DNA of 46,176 nt from an uncultured Oscillospiraceae bacterium (GCA_904395905.1 CAJFNZ010000064.1:1-46176); one strand, 5' to 3'; shown: positions 7,892 through 16,815, counted from the first letter of the stretch. Notes: generated by a model from the letters alone, not told the origin. Translations and numbers: made by a program.

Positions 7892-9966
7892 AGGGGCCGT
7901 GGCTCGACCGGGCCCGGCTGGCGGCGGCGCTCCTGGTCGTCTGCATCCACACGTCGCCGCTGAGCACCTACACCGCCGCCGGGGACTTCCTGCTGACCCG
8001 CGTGCTGGCCCGGGTGGCGGTGCCGTTCTTCTTCATGGTCAGCGGCCGGTTTCTCGAGCGGGACGGCTGGGCCGGCCTCGGGCGGCTGTGGCGGCGGACG
8101 CTGCTCCTCTACGGCGGGGCCGTCCTGCTGTACCTGCCGCTCAACTGGTACAACGGCGGCTTTTCGCCTCTGGGCTGGGTCCGGGCCCTGCTGGTGGACG
8201 GGACGCTCTACCACCTGTGGTACTTCCCGGCGCTGCTGCTGGGGCTGCCGGTGGCCCGGGGGCTCCGGCGGCTGGGCGTCCCCGCGGCCCTGGCCCTGGC
8301 GGGCCTGTTGTACCTCGTCGGCCTCGGCGGCGACAGCTACTACGGCCTGGCCGTCCGGGTCCCGCTGCTGGCCCGGGGGTACGACGCCCTCTTTTCCGTC
8401 TGCTCCTACACCCGCAACGGCCTCTTCTTCGCGCCGCTGTTCCTGCTGCTGGGCGCCGCCTGCCCCCGGATGCGGCCCCGGCGGGCGGCCCTGGGGCTGG
8501 CGCTGGCCCTGGCGGCCATGGCCGGCGAGGCCTGTGTCCTCCGGGCCCTGGGCGTGCAGCGCCACGACAGCCTCTATCTCCTGCTGCCGGCGGGGATGGT
8601 CTGCCTCTTCGCCCTGCTGCTGGCGGGGAACCGGGGGCGGGACCGGCTGGCCCGGCGGCTGTCGGTGGAGGTCTATCTGCTCCACCCCTGGGCCATCGTC
8701 CTGGTGCGGATGGCGGCCCGCCCCCTCGGGGCCTGGGGGCTTCTGGTGGAGAACAGCCTGGGGCACTTCGCAGCCGTCCTGGCGGTGACGGCCCTGCTGG
8801 CCTGGGGAGCGGAGCTGTTCCGGCCGGCCCGGCGGCCCGGAGTTGCCCGGGCCTGGCGGGAGCTGGACCGGGACGCCCTCTTCCACAACGCCAAAACCGT
8901 CCAGGCGGCCCTGGCCCCCGGCTGCCGGCTCATGGCCGTGGTCAAGACCGACGGGTACGGCCACGGGGCCGCGGCCGCGGCCCGGTGCTTCCGCCGCGCC
9001 GGGGTCCGCGCCTTCGCCGTGGCATGTGCCGACGAGGGCGTGGCGCTGCGCCGGGCCGGGAGCCGCGGGACGATTCTGATTCTCGGCGACACCCCGGCCG
9101 ACCAGGCCCCGCGGCTGGCCCGGTGGCGGCTGGACCAGGCGGTGGCCGACGAAGCCCACGCCCGGGCCCTGTCGGCGGCCGGGACGCCGCTGCGGGTCCA
9201 CCTGGCCCTGGACACCGGCCTGCGGCGGCTGGGCATCCCGGCGGAGGACCGGGCGGCCGTGGAGCGGGTCTGCCGCCTGCCGGGCCTCCGGGTGGCGGGG
9301 GTCTTCACCCACCTGGCCATGGGCAGCCGCACCGACGCCGAGGCCGAGGCCTACAACCGGCGGCAGCTGGAGGCCTTTTACGGTACGGCCTGGTGGATGG
9401 AGGCCCGGGGCCTGCCGACGGGGCGGCTGCACCTCCAGTCCAGCTGCGCCGTGGGGACTCTGCCGCCCCAGCCCTGCGGCTGGGCCCGGGTGGGCATCGC
9501 CCTCTACGGCGCGGCGTGCGGCGAAACCGCCCGGTATCCCCTGGCCCTGCGGCCGGCCCTGGCCGTCCGGGCCCGGGTGGCGCTGGTGCGCCCCCTGGCG
9601 GCAGGGGAGGGGGCTGGCTACGGCCTGGACTTCCGCGCCGAGCGGGACTGCCGCCTGGCCGTGGTGACGCTGGGCTACGGCGACGGGCTCCCCCGGGACC
9701 TGCCCCACCGGGGCGGCCGGGTGCTGATTCGCGGCCGGTCGTGCCCCATGGTGGGCTGGATGTGCATGGACCAGACGCTAATCGACGTGACCGGCGTTCC
9801 CGACGCCGCCCCCGGGGACGTGGCCACCTTCCTGGGCCGGGACGGGGCGGCGGAGATCCGGGCCGAGGAGCTGGCCGCCCAGTGCGATACGATTCCCAAC
9901 GAGCTGCTCTCCCGCCTGAGCCCCCGCCTGCGGCTGGTGTACCGGCGGGCGCGCGGAAGCGAATGA
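7888..9966 (+). CDS. vanT: VanT-type membrane-bound serine racemase
   Basis: Two-domain protein that makes D-Ser for the VanG ligase. Residues 1 to about 320 hold roughly ten hydrophobic segments of the acyltransferase-3-like membrane domain, thought to take up L-Ser. The rest is an alanine-racemase fold with the PLP lysine near 353 in VVKTDGYGHG and the second catalytic tyrosine near 578 in GAGYGLDFR; SCPMVGWMCMDQ is also conserved. The 692 residues fit VanT and are far longer than a plain alanine racemase. It starts at GTG 7888, overlapping the vanXY stop, and is followed by terminator hairpins. Confidence 0.93.
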   Translation: MKGPWLDRARLAAALLVVCIHTSPLSTYTAAGDFLLTRVLARVAVPFFFMVSGRFLERDGWAGLGRLWRRTLLLYGGAVLLYLPLNWYNGGFSPLGWVRALLVDGTLYHLWYFPALLLGLPVARGLRRLGVPAALALAGLLYLVGLGGDSYYGLAVRVPLLARGYDALFSVCSYTRNGLFFAPLFLLLGAACPRMRPRRAALGLALALAAMAGEACVLRALGVQRHDSLYLLLPAGMVCLFALLLAGNRGRDRLARRLSVEVYLLHPWAIVLVRMAARPLGAWGLLVENSLGHFAAVLAVTALLAWGAELFRPARRPGVARAWRELDRDALFHNAKTVQAALAPGCRLMAVVKTDGYGHGAAAAARCFRRAGVRAFAVACADEGVALRRAGSRGTILILGDTPADQAPRLARWRLDQAVADEAHARALSAAGTPLRVHLALDTGLRRLGIPAEDRAAVERVCRLPGLRVAGVFTHLAMGSRTDAEAEAYNRRQLEAFYGTAWWMEARGLPTGRLHLQSSCAVGTLPPQPCGWARVGIALYGAACGETARYPLALRPALAVRARVALVRPLAAGEGAGYGLDFRAERDCRLAVVTLGYGDGLPRDLPHRGGRVLIRGRSCPMVGWMCMDQTLIDVTGVPDAAPGDVATFLGRDGAAEIRAEELAAQCDTIPNELLSRLSPRLRLVYRRARGSE

Positions 9967-9970
9967 TGGA

Positions 9971-10065
9971 GCGGCGGAACCGCCGCAGAACCCAAAAATC
10001 ACCGCCGGCGCTGCCCCATGCGGCAGCGCCGGCGGTTTCAGCGTGTCGAGTTCCTCGACACGCTG
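9971..10065 (+). terminator. Hairpin array ending the van operon
   Basis: Three perfect hairpins follow the vanT stop in close succession: 9971-9986 (6-bp stem), 10001-10036 (15-bp stem, loop ccatgc, followed by ttt) and 10039-10065 (12-bp stem, loop ttc). The second is the best intrinsic terminator. The structured repeat starts directly after the third. Confidence 0.75.
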
Positions 10066-10305
10066 TCGCCAAAATGCAGGCATTTTGGCGAGGGGATGCA
10101 GGCTCCCACGCGCACGGCCCTATGGGCCGCACACTCGGAGCCTGAGATGTGTTTTTTCCGAGGCGCATGTCCCCGGAAAAAACGGATTGAGACGTTCTTT
10201 CGCCGCCATCTCCGCGCTAAGTGCCGCCCTCCGGGCGGTTGCGCTCCGAAACGCGCCTGCGGGCGCAGTGCGGGCGGCGAAACTCTGCCGAGGGCTTTTT
10301 TGTGC
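10066..10305 (+). repeat. Structured dispersed repeat, copy 1
   Basis: Matches 39320-39497 in inverted orientation. Four stems are conserved: P1 (10066-10091), P2 (arms 10099-10104 and 10139-10144, enclosing a second stem at 10115-10129), P3 (10151-10160 with 10174-10183) and P4 (10198-10206 with 10274-10282). The trailing segment aactctgccgagggc (10281-10295) is also conserved. P1 and P4 differ between copies by paired changes that keep base pairing. P4 here encloses 67 bases that form extra hairpins; the other copy has a four-base loop. This and the preceding hairpins fill the 386 bases between vanT and the next gene; no gene is seen. It could be a noncoding RNA or a REP/MITE-type element. 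Confidence 0.75.
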
Positions 10306-10352
10306 ACGGGATACACGCTGCCTTTTGCGCAGCGCCACAGTTTTTATTAGGC

Positions 10353-11333
10353 TCAGAGAACGTAATCCTCCCGGCGGAAGGTGTAGTCGAAGGTGGCGGC
10401 CGCGTCCTGGATGGATTCCACGCTGACCGGGCCGTAGAGGGGCAGGCAGGCGAAGGGCAGCTGCGTGAAGTATCCCAGCACCACGTTGGTGATGGAACAG
10501 CCGTACTGCCGGGCCAGGTCCACCACCCGCTGGGCCATGCGGAGGTTGTCCGGAGTGGCGTAGGGGCTGCCGGCCACGGCCTCGGCCCCGCCGGCGGCGT
10601 AGGCGTGGTAGAAGCCCCCGGCGCTGCCGGAGTAGGGCATCAGCAGCGTCTCGGGGCGCGCCTCGTGGTAGGTGTACAGGGCCCCGGTGCAGGCAATCAT
10701 CGTCCGGTCCTTGAGGCCGTTGGCGTAGGGGACGCTCAGGTTCAGCAGCGCCTGGTCGGCCACCGGGCCCCGGTAGCCCTTCTTCCGGCAGTAGGCCATG
10801 GCCTCCATCTGCCGCGCCGCCGTCCAGTTGGACACGGCGAAGTAGCGGATCTTTCCCTCCCGGATGAAGTCCTCCATGGTCTCCACCATCACCTCCACGG
10901 GGATCCGCGGGTCGTCCCGGTGGTAGAAGTAGATGTCGATGTAGTCCGTCTGGAGCAGCTCCAGCGAGCCCTCCAAATCGCCGCGCATATCCCCGGGGGT
11001 GCAGCGGAGGAGGGTGCGGTCGCAGTGGGGATTCGTGTAGACCGGGTGGCCGCCCTTGGAGGCCAGGATGATGTCGTGGCGGTGGCCGGTGCGCTTGAGC
11101 CACTGGCCGGTGATCCGCTCGGCCCGGCCCAGCTCGTGGACGCCGTCAACGGCAATCCAGTCGGCGTAGACGTGGGCGCAGTCGATGAGGTTGCCGCCGC
11201 AGTCGAGGAAGGCGCCGAACAGCGCGTCGGCCTCGGCGGCGGTCCGGCCCCAGCGGACGCCGGCCTTGACCATGCCCAGGCCCAGGGGGGCCAGGGTCAA
11301 ATCGGTGTCGGGAATGGAGATGGTCGGTTTCAT
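10353..11333 (-). CDS. Aldo/keto reductase family protein
   Basis: NAD(P)H-dependent oxidoreductase of the aldo/keto reductase TIM-barrel superfamily; the substrate cannot be told. The 326 residues show the catalytic tetrad: Asp 51 and Tyr 56 in NLIDCAHVYADW, Lys 93 in LASKGGHP and His 138 in IYFYHRDDP. GKIRYFAVSNW is also typical of the family. The start at 11333 has the ribosome site aggagg just upstream. It follows the acetyltransferase gene by 31 bases on the same strand, so the two may form an operon. It converges on the van cluster and its end lies near the structured repeat. Confidence 0.88.
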   Translation of the reverse strand: MKPTISIPDTDLTLAPLGLGMVKAGVRWGRTAAEADALFGAFLDCGGNLIDCAHVYADWIAVDGVHELGRAERITGQWLKRTGHRHDIILASKGGHPVYTNPHCDRTLLRCTPGDMRGDLEGSLELLQTDYIDIYFYHRDDPRIPVEVMVETMEDFIREGKIRYFAVSNWTAARQMEAMAYCRKKGYRGPVADQALLNLSVPYANGLKDRTMIACTGALYTYHEARPETLLMPYSGSAGGFYHAYAAGGAEAVAGSPYATPDNLRMAQRVVDLARQYGCSITNVVLGYFTQLPFACLPLYGPVSVESIQDAAATFDYTFRREDYVL

Positions 11334-11364
11334 GGAAAGACCTCCTGACGTGAGTTTCGGCTGG

Positions 11365-12171
11365 CTAGGCCTCCCAGCGGAGCGCCTCGGCGGGGAAGGC
11401 GATGCCGAACCGCTCGGAGAGCACCCGGGACACGGCCTCGGGGGACTCCAGGCGCGTCTCAGTCACGCGGCCGTCCGCCCGCTCGGTGAAGACGTTCCCG
11501 GTCAGGGCCAGGCTGCCGTTGGGCGTGCGCAGGTTGACGACCCGCCGCTGGGTGAAGGTGGAGTCGGGGCTGGAGCCGCTGTAATAGGTGTACGGCGCGA
11601 AATAGACCGGCGGCTGGGGAATCGTCCAGAATTCGAAGACCTTTTCGTCTGTACCCTCGCTGGTGACGCGCCAGATGCTCTGCCAGTGCTCATCCACCGG
11701 CTCGCCCCAGAAGGTCTCGCCGCAGACGGTCCGGCGGCCGTCCAGGGGGATGGGCGCCGGGGGCTGGGGGCCGCCGTAGCCCACGTCGCAGTAGTAGAGC
11801 CGGCCGTCCAGGCGGACCAGCACGCCCCGGTGGAGCATGGGCGGCACGAAGTCCTTGCCGCGGGTGATTCGGACCGAGACCGACCAGCAGTCGTAGCCGG
11901 CCGAGCGCAGGAACGACTCCAGCAGGGCGTTCAGCTCGAAACAGAAGCCGCCCCGCCGCTCCTCCACCACCTTCCGGTAGAGCGCCGGGATCTCCAGCGA
12001 AGGCACCTGGCGCTGGTCGTAGCAGCAGAGGTTTTCAAAGGGGACGGTACATTGGTGCGCCAGGACGATTTGGTCCAGCGTGTCCAAATCCGGCGTCAGG
12101 GGCCAGGAAAGGCCCAGCCGGGCGGCGTAGGCCTTCCCGTCGGGCAGGGGCGTGTAGAGGGCTTCGTACAT
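11365..12171 (-). CDS. nat: Arylamine N-acetyltransferase
   Basis: Acetyl-CoA-dependent transferase acting on aromatic amines and hydrazines through a cysteine acyl intermediate. The 268 residues carry the catalytic triad: Cys 77 in RRGGFCFELN, His 114 in MLHRGVLV and Asp 129 in YYCDVGYGG. The N-terminal VPFENL is also typical. In gut bacteria such enzymes can modify drugs such as aminosalicylate; the natural substrate here is unknown. A candidate promoter lies at 12215-12223. The downstream aldo/keto reductase may be co-transcribed. Confidence 0.93.
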   Translation of the reverse strand: MYEALYTPLPDGKAYAARLGLSWPLTPDLDTLDQIVLAHQCTVPFENLCCYDQRQVPSLEIPALYRKVVEERRGGFCFELNALLESFLRSAGYDCWSVSVRITRGKDFVPPMLHRGVLVRLDGRLYYCDVGYGGPQPPAPIPLDGRRTVCGETFWGEPVDEHWQSIWRVTSEGTDEKVFEFWTIPQPPVYFAPYTYYSGSSPDSTFTQRRVVNLRTPNGSLALTGNVFTERADGRVTETRLESPEAVSRVLSERFGIAFPAEALRWEA

Positions 12172-12214
12172 GGTTTTGCTATCCTTCTTCCTGTCGTATT
12201 CTATCTCACTGTGG

Positions 12215-12223
12215 AGTATATCA
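12215..12223 (-). promoter_or_regulatory. Candidate extended -10 for nat
   Basis: On the minus strand the sequence reads TGA then TATACT (agtata at 12215-12220 on the plus strand), about 45 bases before the nat start. No clear -35 is seen at the right spacing. Confidence 0.45.
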
Positions 12224-12296
12224 CAGGGCGCGGCCGGAGCCTATCCTGCAAATTGGCGGAATGGGCGCGGTTTCCATTGGACGCCCCGCCGGAATC

Positions 12297-13124
12297 CTAG
12301 TCCAGCGCCGCGTCGTAGAGGGCGTTTTTCGGGAGGCCCAGCTCCTCGGCCGCCTGGCGGACGGCCTCCTTCCGGCGCAGGCCCCGGGCCATCAGCTGCC
12401 GTACCCGCTCCGCGCCCTCGGCCAGGGTGGCCTGGGGCGCAGCCGCAGCCGGCGCGCCGGCGACGACCAGGACGAACTCCCCCCGGGGCAGCTGCTCCCG
12501 GAACTGCGCCAGGGCCTGGCCCAGGGGCAGCCGGAGGACCTCCTCGTGGAGCTTTGTCAGCTCCCGGCAGAGGGCCGCCGGGCGGTCCTCCCCGAAGGCC
12601 GCGGCCAGGTCCTCCAGGGTCCGCAGCAGCCGGTGGGGGGCCTCGTAAAAGACCATCGTCCGCGGCTCGGCGGCCAGCGCCGCCAGGCGCTCCCGCCGCT
12701 CCCGGCCGGTGGCGGGCAGGAAGCCCTCAAAGGCGAACCGCCCCGTGGGCAGGCCCGAGACGGCCAGGGCCGTCACCGCCGCGCAGGGGCCGGCCAGGGC
12801 GCACACCGGCACGCCGGCCTCGGCGCACAGGGCGACCAGGTCCTCCCCGGGGTCAGAGATGGCCGGCGTGCCGGCGTCGGTCACCAGGGCGCAGGTCTCG
12901 CCGGCCTGGAGCCGCCGGAGGATCCGGGGGCCGCTCTCGGCCCGGTTGTGCTGGTGGTAGCTGACCAGGGGCTTCTTCAGCCCCAGGTGGTTCAACAGCC
13001 GCAGGGAGACCCGGGTGTCCTCGGCGGCGATGAAGTCGGCGGCGGCCAGGGTCTCCCGGGCCCGGTCCGTCAGGTCCCCCAGGTTGCCGATGGGCGTGGG
13101 GACCAGGTAGAGGGTGCCGGTCAT
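12297..13124 (-). CDS. rsmI: 16S rRNA 2'-O-ribose C1402 methyltransferase RsmI
   Basis: SAM-dependent tetrapyrrole-methylase-fold enzyme that methylates the ribose of C1402 in the decoding centre. The 275 residues show LVPTPIGNLGDLTDRA at the start, AAEDTRVSLRLLNHL near 35, LVTDAGTPAISDPGEDLV near 80 and FYEAPHRLL near 155. The C-terminal part ends with a short helical region containing KEAVRQAAEELGL. It directly abuts the upstream methyltransferase gene with no spacer, a common Firmicutes pairing. Confidence 0.95.
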   Translation of the reverse strand: MTGTLYLVPTPIGNLGDLTDRARETLAAADFIAAEDTRVSLRLLNHLGLKKPLVSYHQHNRAESGPRILRRLQAGETCALVTDAGTPAISDPGEDLVALCAEAGVPVCALAGPCAAVTALAVSGLPTGRFAFEGFLPATGRERRERLAALAAEPRTMVFYEAPHRLLRTLEDLAAAFGEDRPAALCRELTKLHEEVLRLPLGQALAQFREQLPRGEFVLVVAGAPAAAAPQATLAEGAERVRQLMARGLRRKEAVRQAAEELGLPKNALYDAALD

Positions 13125-13847
13125 TTACGCATCTCCTTCCAGGTGGTAGATCCGCCGGGCGTCGGCGGTGGGGCGGCCGTCGGCCTCCTCGAGGAGGAGG
13201 TCCGGCTCCCAGCGGAGGCCCGGGCGTCCCCCCAGGACGGCCTCCGCCAGGAGGAGCGACACCGGGGCGCCGGGGCGGCAGCGGACGGGCCGCAGCCGCT
13301 TGGGCTCCAGCCGCCGCGCCCGCAGGGCGCAGAAGAGCTCGCACAGGCCCTCGGGCCGCCAGACCACCGAGAACCGGCCGCCCCACCGGAGGACCCAGGC
13401 CGCGGCCTGGGCCAGATCCTCCGGGGTGCAGCCGGCCTGGGAGCGGGCCGCGGCCCGGGCGGGGTCCCGGGCCGGCGGGGCGCCGGGCGGGAAGTAGGGG
13501 GGATTGGACACGGCGTCGGTGCAGCAGCCGGCCGGCAGCAGGGCGCGGAGCTCCCGCAGGTCCCCGGCGACGACCCGGAAGCGGGCCTCCAGGCCGTTGC
13601 GCCGGACGTTGGTCCGGGCGGCCTCGGCGGCGGTGGGCAGCAGCTCCACGCCGGTGACGGCGCAGTCGGCCCGGCGCGCGCAGAGAAGCAGCCCCAGGGC
13701 CCCGCCGCCGCAGCCCAAATCGCAGACGGCCGCCCGGGGCCGCAGCCGGACGAAGTCCGCCAGGACCATGGTGTCGGTGGTCAGGGGGAACACCCCTGGC
13801 GGCGTCTCCAGCGCCAGGCCGGGTCCAATCTGCTCCGTGCGGGCCAT
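13125..13847 (-). CDS. tRNA1(Val) (adenine37-N6)-methyltransferase-like protein
   Basis: Class I SAM-dependent methyltransferase of the TrmN6/YabB-like family. The SAM-binding motif VCDLGCGGGALGLLL lies near residue 40 and the N6-adenine methylase motif SNPPYFPPG near residue 110. The start at 13847 is chosen for its ribosome site (gaggagg), giving 240 residues; a longer frame reaching 13994 would run through the promoter. The gene ends exactly where rsmI begins. Its target, A37 of a valine tRNA in the E. coli enzyme, is assumed from the family. Confidence 0.88.
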   Translation of the reverse strand: MARTEQIGPGLALETPPGVFPLTTDTMVLADFVRLRPRAAVCDLGCGGGALGLLLCARRADCAVTGVELLPTAAEAARTNVRRNGLEARFRVVAGDLRELRALLPAGCCTDAVSNPPYFPPGAPPARDPARAAARSQAGCTPEDLAQAAAWVLRWGGRFSVVWRPEGLCELFCALRARRLEPKRLRPVRCRPGAPVSLLLAEAVLGGRPGLRWEPDLLLEEADGRPTADARRIYHLEGDA

Positions 13848-13880
13848 GGGCGGCCTCCTCTCTCGTGGGGATTCCCCACC

Positions 13881-13909
13881 ATGATACCACCCGGCGGCCC
13901 CGTTGGCAA
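13881..13909 (-). promoter_or_regulatory. Promoter for the trmN6-like gene and rsmI
   Basis: On the minus strand TTGCCA (13909-13904) and TATCAT (13886-13881) are 17 bases apart, with TGG before the -10. This is a good housekeeping-type promoter 34 bases ahead of the start codon. Confidence 0.7.
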
Positions 13910-13957
13910 TGGGCCGCCGGATTTGTGACGAAAGTGTAAAAAACACCGCCGCACCCC

Positions 13958-13986
13958 TTTTTTTATCGGGGCGGGTTGTGTATAAT
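13958..13986 (+). promoter_or_regulatory. Promoter for lepB-rbgA-rnhB-yraN
   Basis: A perfect TATAAT lies at 13981-13986, about 55 bases before lepB. The -35 position holds only a T-run, so this half is weak. It is divergent from the promoter at 13881-13909. Confidence 0.6.
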
Positions 13987-14041
13987 AGGAGCAAAATGGG
14001 CCGGGCCGCGCCGCGGGCCGGCCGGCGAAGGAAGGGGCAAC

Positions 14042-14680
14042 ATGGGCAAACACGAACCGAGGGCCCGGGAGATGGAGGGCGCCGCGGCCGACGGGCAGCG
14101 GTCCTCCCGCCTGACGCGGGAGCTGTACACGCTGCTCCACGACCTGGTGTACATTTTGACGGCGGTGACGATTCTCTTCGTCTTCGCCGTGCGGCTGGTG
14201 GGGGTGGACGGCGACTCCATGTACCCGACCCTCCACAACCGGGACTATCTGCTGCTGCTGAGCAACGTCTTCTACCGGAACGTGGAGGCCGGCGACATCG
14301 TGGTGATGAACGTGCCGTTCTACGAGGACGAGCCCATCGTCAAGCGGGTCATCGCCACCGAGGGGCAGACGGTGGACATCGACTTCGACGCCGGCGTGGT
14401 CTACGTGGACGGCGTGGCGCTGGAGGAGTCCTACGTGGCCTCGCCCACCTATCTGGACTACGCCGACCTGGGCCAGGGGCTGGACTACCCGGTCACCGTG
14501 CCGGAGGGGCACATCTTCGTCCTGGGGGACAACCGCAACGCCTCGGCCGACAGCCGCTTCGCCCCGGTGGGCATGGTGGATGAGCGGGACGTGCTGGGCA
14601 AGGTGCTGCTGGTGCTGCTGCCGGGGACCGACGCCGTGACCGGCGCGCGGGACTGGGGCCGGATTGGAGGTGTGGCGTGA
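14042..14680 (+). CDS. lepB: Signal peptidase I
   Basis: Membrane serine protease that cleaves signal peptides from exported proteins. One N-terminal membrane segment (about residues 32-53) is followed by the catalytic Ser near 59 in VDGDSMYPTL and the general-base Lys near 101 in EPIVKRVIA. The GDNRNASADSR signature lies near 162. The 212 residues and single anchor fit the Gram-positive SipS type. The ATG at 14042 has ggaagg upstream. The stop overlaps the rbgA GTG, opening a four-gene operon. Confidence 0.95.
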   Translation: MGKHEPRAREMEGAAADGQRSSRLTRELYTLLHDLVYILTAVTILFVFAVRLVGVDGDSMYPTLHNRDYLLLLSNVFYRNVEAGDIVVMNVPFYEDEPIVKRVIATEGQTVDIDFDAGVVYVDGVALEESYVASPTYLDYADLGQGLDYPVTVPEGHIFVLGDNRNASADSRFAPVGMVDERDVLGKVLLVLLPGTDAVTGARDWGRIGGVA

Positions 14681-15552
14681 GCGAGGCGCTTTCCATCCAG
14701 TGGTATCCGGGCCACATGACCAAGACCCGGCGGCAGCTGGCCGAGGACCTGAAGCTGGTGGACTGCGTCTGCGAGCTGCTCGACGCCCGGATCCCCCGGG
14801 CCAGCCGGAACCCGGACATCGCCGCCCTCTGCGGGGACAAGCCCCGGATGGTCCTGCTCAACCGCAGCGACCTGGCCGACGAGGCCGCCACCCAGGCGTG
14901 GCTCCGGTGGTTCCGGGACCAGGGGCGGGTGGCCATCGCCACCGACTGCAAGTCGAAACAGGGCGTCGCGGCCTTCCAGCCGGCGGTGGAGCGGCTCCTG
15001 GCCGAGAAGCTCCGCCGCTACCGGGAGAAGGGCCAGCAGGGGCGGGCCCTGCGGGCCATGATTGTGGGCATCCCCAATGTGGGCAAGTCCACCTTCATCA
15101 ACCAGGTCTCCGGCCGCAAGGGGGCCAAGGCCGAGAACCGCCCCGGGGTCACCCGGGGCAAGCAGTGGGTGACGGTGGGGCGGCAGCTGCTGCTCCTGGA
15201 CACCCCCGGCATCCTCTGGCCGAAGTTTGAAGACCCCCAGGTGGGGCTGCTTCTGGCCTGCACCGGCGCCGTCAAGGACGACGTGGTGGACGTGGAGGGG
15301 CTGGCCTGCCGATTGGCCGAGCTGCTGTGGCGGCGGTATCCCGAGCGCCTCCGGGCCCGCTACGGCCTGGAGAGCGCCCCCGACGCCCCGGGCTACCGGC
15401 TGCTGGAGGACCTGGGCCGCCGCCGGGGGTTCCGCATCCGCGGCGGCGAGGTGGACACCGAGCGGGCCGCCCGCGTGCTGCTGGACGAATACCGCTCGGC
15501 GAAGCTGGGGCGTCTCACCCTGGAGGCGCCCGGAGAGGAGGCCGAACCGTGA
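14677..15552 (+). CDS. rbgA: Ribosome biogenesis GTPase RbgA
   Basis: Circularly permuted GTPase needed for a late step in 50S subunit assembly. The motif order shows the permutation: G4 LLNRSDLAD near 70, then G1 [12 protein letters not shown] near 132, then G3 [10 protein letters not shown] near 173. [11 protein letters not shown] at the N-terminus is typical. The start is GTG 14677, overlapping the lepB stop, and the end overlaps the rnhB start in the same way. Lying between lepB and rnhB is common in Firmicutes. Confidence 0.96.
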   Translation: MSEALSIQWYPGHMTKTRRQLAEDLKLVDCVCELLDARIPRASRNPDIAALCGDKPRMVLLNRSDLADEAATQAWLRWFRDQGRVAIATDCKSKQGVAAFQPAVERLLAEKLRRYREKGQQGRALRAMIVGIPNVGKSTFINQVSGRKGAKAENRPGVTRGKQWVTVGRQLLLLDTPGILWPKFEDPQVGLLLACTGAVKDDVVDVEGLACRLAELLWRRYPERLRARYGLESAPDAPGYRLLEDLGRRRGFRIRGGEVDTERAARVLLDEYRSAKLGRLTLEAPGEEAEP

Positions 15553-16178
15553 CAAGCCTGTGGGAATATGACAGGGCGGTGCGCGCCGAGGGCTTCCCCC
15601 GCCTGTGCGGCGTGGACGAGGCCGGCCGGGGCCCCCTGGCCGGGCCCGTGTGCGCCGCGGCGGTCATCCTGCCGCCGGGGCTGGAGATCCCGGGGCTCAA
15701 CGACTCCAAGAAACTGACCGATTCGCGGCGGCGGGAGCTGTACGACGTCATCACCCGGGAGGCCGAGGCCTGGGCGGTCGCCCTGGCGGACGAGCGGGTG
15801 ATTGACGAGGTGAACATCCTCCAGGCCACGTTCCGGGCCATGGCCGAGGCGGTGGGCGGGCTGCCGGCCGCGCCGGACCTGGTCCTGGTGGACGGCAACC
15901 GGGAGCCGCCCCTGGCCGCCCCGCTGCGGTGCGTGGTGAAGGGGGACGGGACGAGCGCCTCCATCGCCGCGGCGTCCATCCTGGCCAAGGTGACCCGGGA
16001 CCGGCTGATGGAGGCGCTGGACGCGCAGTATCCCCAGTACGGCTTCGCGGTCCACAAGGGCTACGGCACCCGGCGACACTACGCGGCCCTGGAGGCCTAC
16101 GGGCCCTGCCCGGCCCACCGCCGGAGCTTTTTGAAGAAGTTTTATGAACGGCAAGGCGCTGCTGGGCCCCTGGGGTGA
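15549..16178 (+). CDS. rnhB: Ribonuclease HII
   Basis: Cleaves the RNA strand of RNA-DNA hybrids and removes single ribonucleotides from [17 protein letters not shown] near residue 19 holds the first Asp-Glu of the active site. [24 protein letters not shown] and the basic [10 protein letters not shown] follow. The start is GTG 15549, overlapping the rbgA stop, giving 209 residues. The 3' end overlaps yraN by 35 bases. Confidence 0.95.
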   Translation: MTSLWEYDRAVRAEGFPRLCGVDEAGRGPLAGPVCAAAVILPPGLEIPGLNDSKKLTDSRRRELYDVITREAEAWAVALADERVIDEVNILQATFRAMAEAVGGLPAAPDLVLVDGNREPPLAAPLRCVVKGDGTSASIAAASILAKVTRDRLMEALDAQYPQYGFAVHKGYGTRRHYAALEAYGPCPAHRRSFLKKFYERQGAAGPLG

Positions 16179-16512
16179 GGCCCTGGCGGCCGACTACCTG
16201 CGCCGGCGGGGCTACCGGGTGGCGGCGGCCAACTACCGCTGCCGCCTGGGGGAGATTGATTTGATTGTCCGCCGGGGACCGCTGGTCGCCTTTGTGGAGG
16301 TGAAGCTCCGGGCCAGCGCGGCCTTCGCCGAGGCCCGGGAGTTTGTGGACCGGCGGAAGCAGGGGCGCATCCGGGCGGCCGCTTCGCTGTGGCTGGCGGA
16401 GCACGGCGGCGAGGACCTCCAGGCCCGGTTCGATGTGGTGGAGGTCTACGCACCCCAGGGCCTGGAGACCCGGCGGCCGCGGATTGTCCACATCGAGGAC
16501 GCCTTCGCCTGA
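16144..16512 (+). CDS. yraN: YraN/UPF0102 family putative endonuclease
   Basis: Small protein of the UPF0102 family, with a fold related to Holliday-junction resolvase-type nucleases; its role is not established. The 122 residues carry [16 protein letters not shown] and the nuclease-like signature [10 protein letters not shown] then VAFVEVKLR. It starts inside the end of rnhB, which is the usual neighbour of this family. It is the last gene of the lepB operon. Confidence 0.93.
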   Translation: MNGKALLGPWGEALAADYLRRRGYRVAAANYRCRLGEIDLIVRRGPLVAFVEVKLRASAAFAEAREFVDRRKQGRIRAAASLWLAEHGGEDLQARFDVVEVYAPQGLETRRPRIVHIEDAFA

Positions 16513-16734
16513 CCGCCGTTTCCCCGCGCGGGGGAACGGACGTTGCCCTGACGCCGGGGAAATGCCTGCGTTCCAAACTTGCCAGCGCCGGGGGAACCCC
16601 CGGCGAGGGTTCCCCCCGGACCCCCTTCCTGCGCTGTTTTAGGCACAGCAGACCGCGCCCTTTGGGCGCGGAGGGATTTCGCCCGCTGCGGCGGGCGACC
16701 GGGGGCGCCTGGGGGCCCCACGCGGCCGTTGCCG
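16513..16734 (+). other. Hairpin-rich spacer between yraN and thrC
   Basis: No gene is seen. Several strong hairpins follow each other: about 16514-16539, 16590-16609 (9-bp stem, cgccggggg with cccccggcg), 16655-16673 (stem ccgcgccc), 16679-16698 (stem tcgcccgc) and 16716-16741 (11-bp stem ccccacgcggc). The first probably ends the lepB operon. The last runs into the repeat copy B, so the repeat unit may begin well upstream of 16735. Together with copy B this makes a 362-base gap. Confidence 0.6.
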
Positions 16735-16815
16735 CGTGGGGAGAGGAGGGGCAAGGGAGTGAGCGCAGTTTTCGCCGCCAGGCGGAAACGGAGCCGAACG
16801 GACTTTGCCCCGACG
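16735..16815 (+). repeat. Dispersed leader repeat, copy B (upstream of thrC)
   Basis: Counterpart of 6-87, with 30 identical bases at 16764-16793 and further matches on both sides ending in a shared cgacg. The stop of the match is 60 bases before the thrC start. No T-box, known riboswitch core or leader peptide was recognised. Confidence 0.7.
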
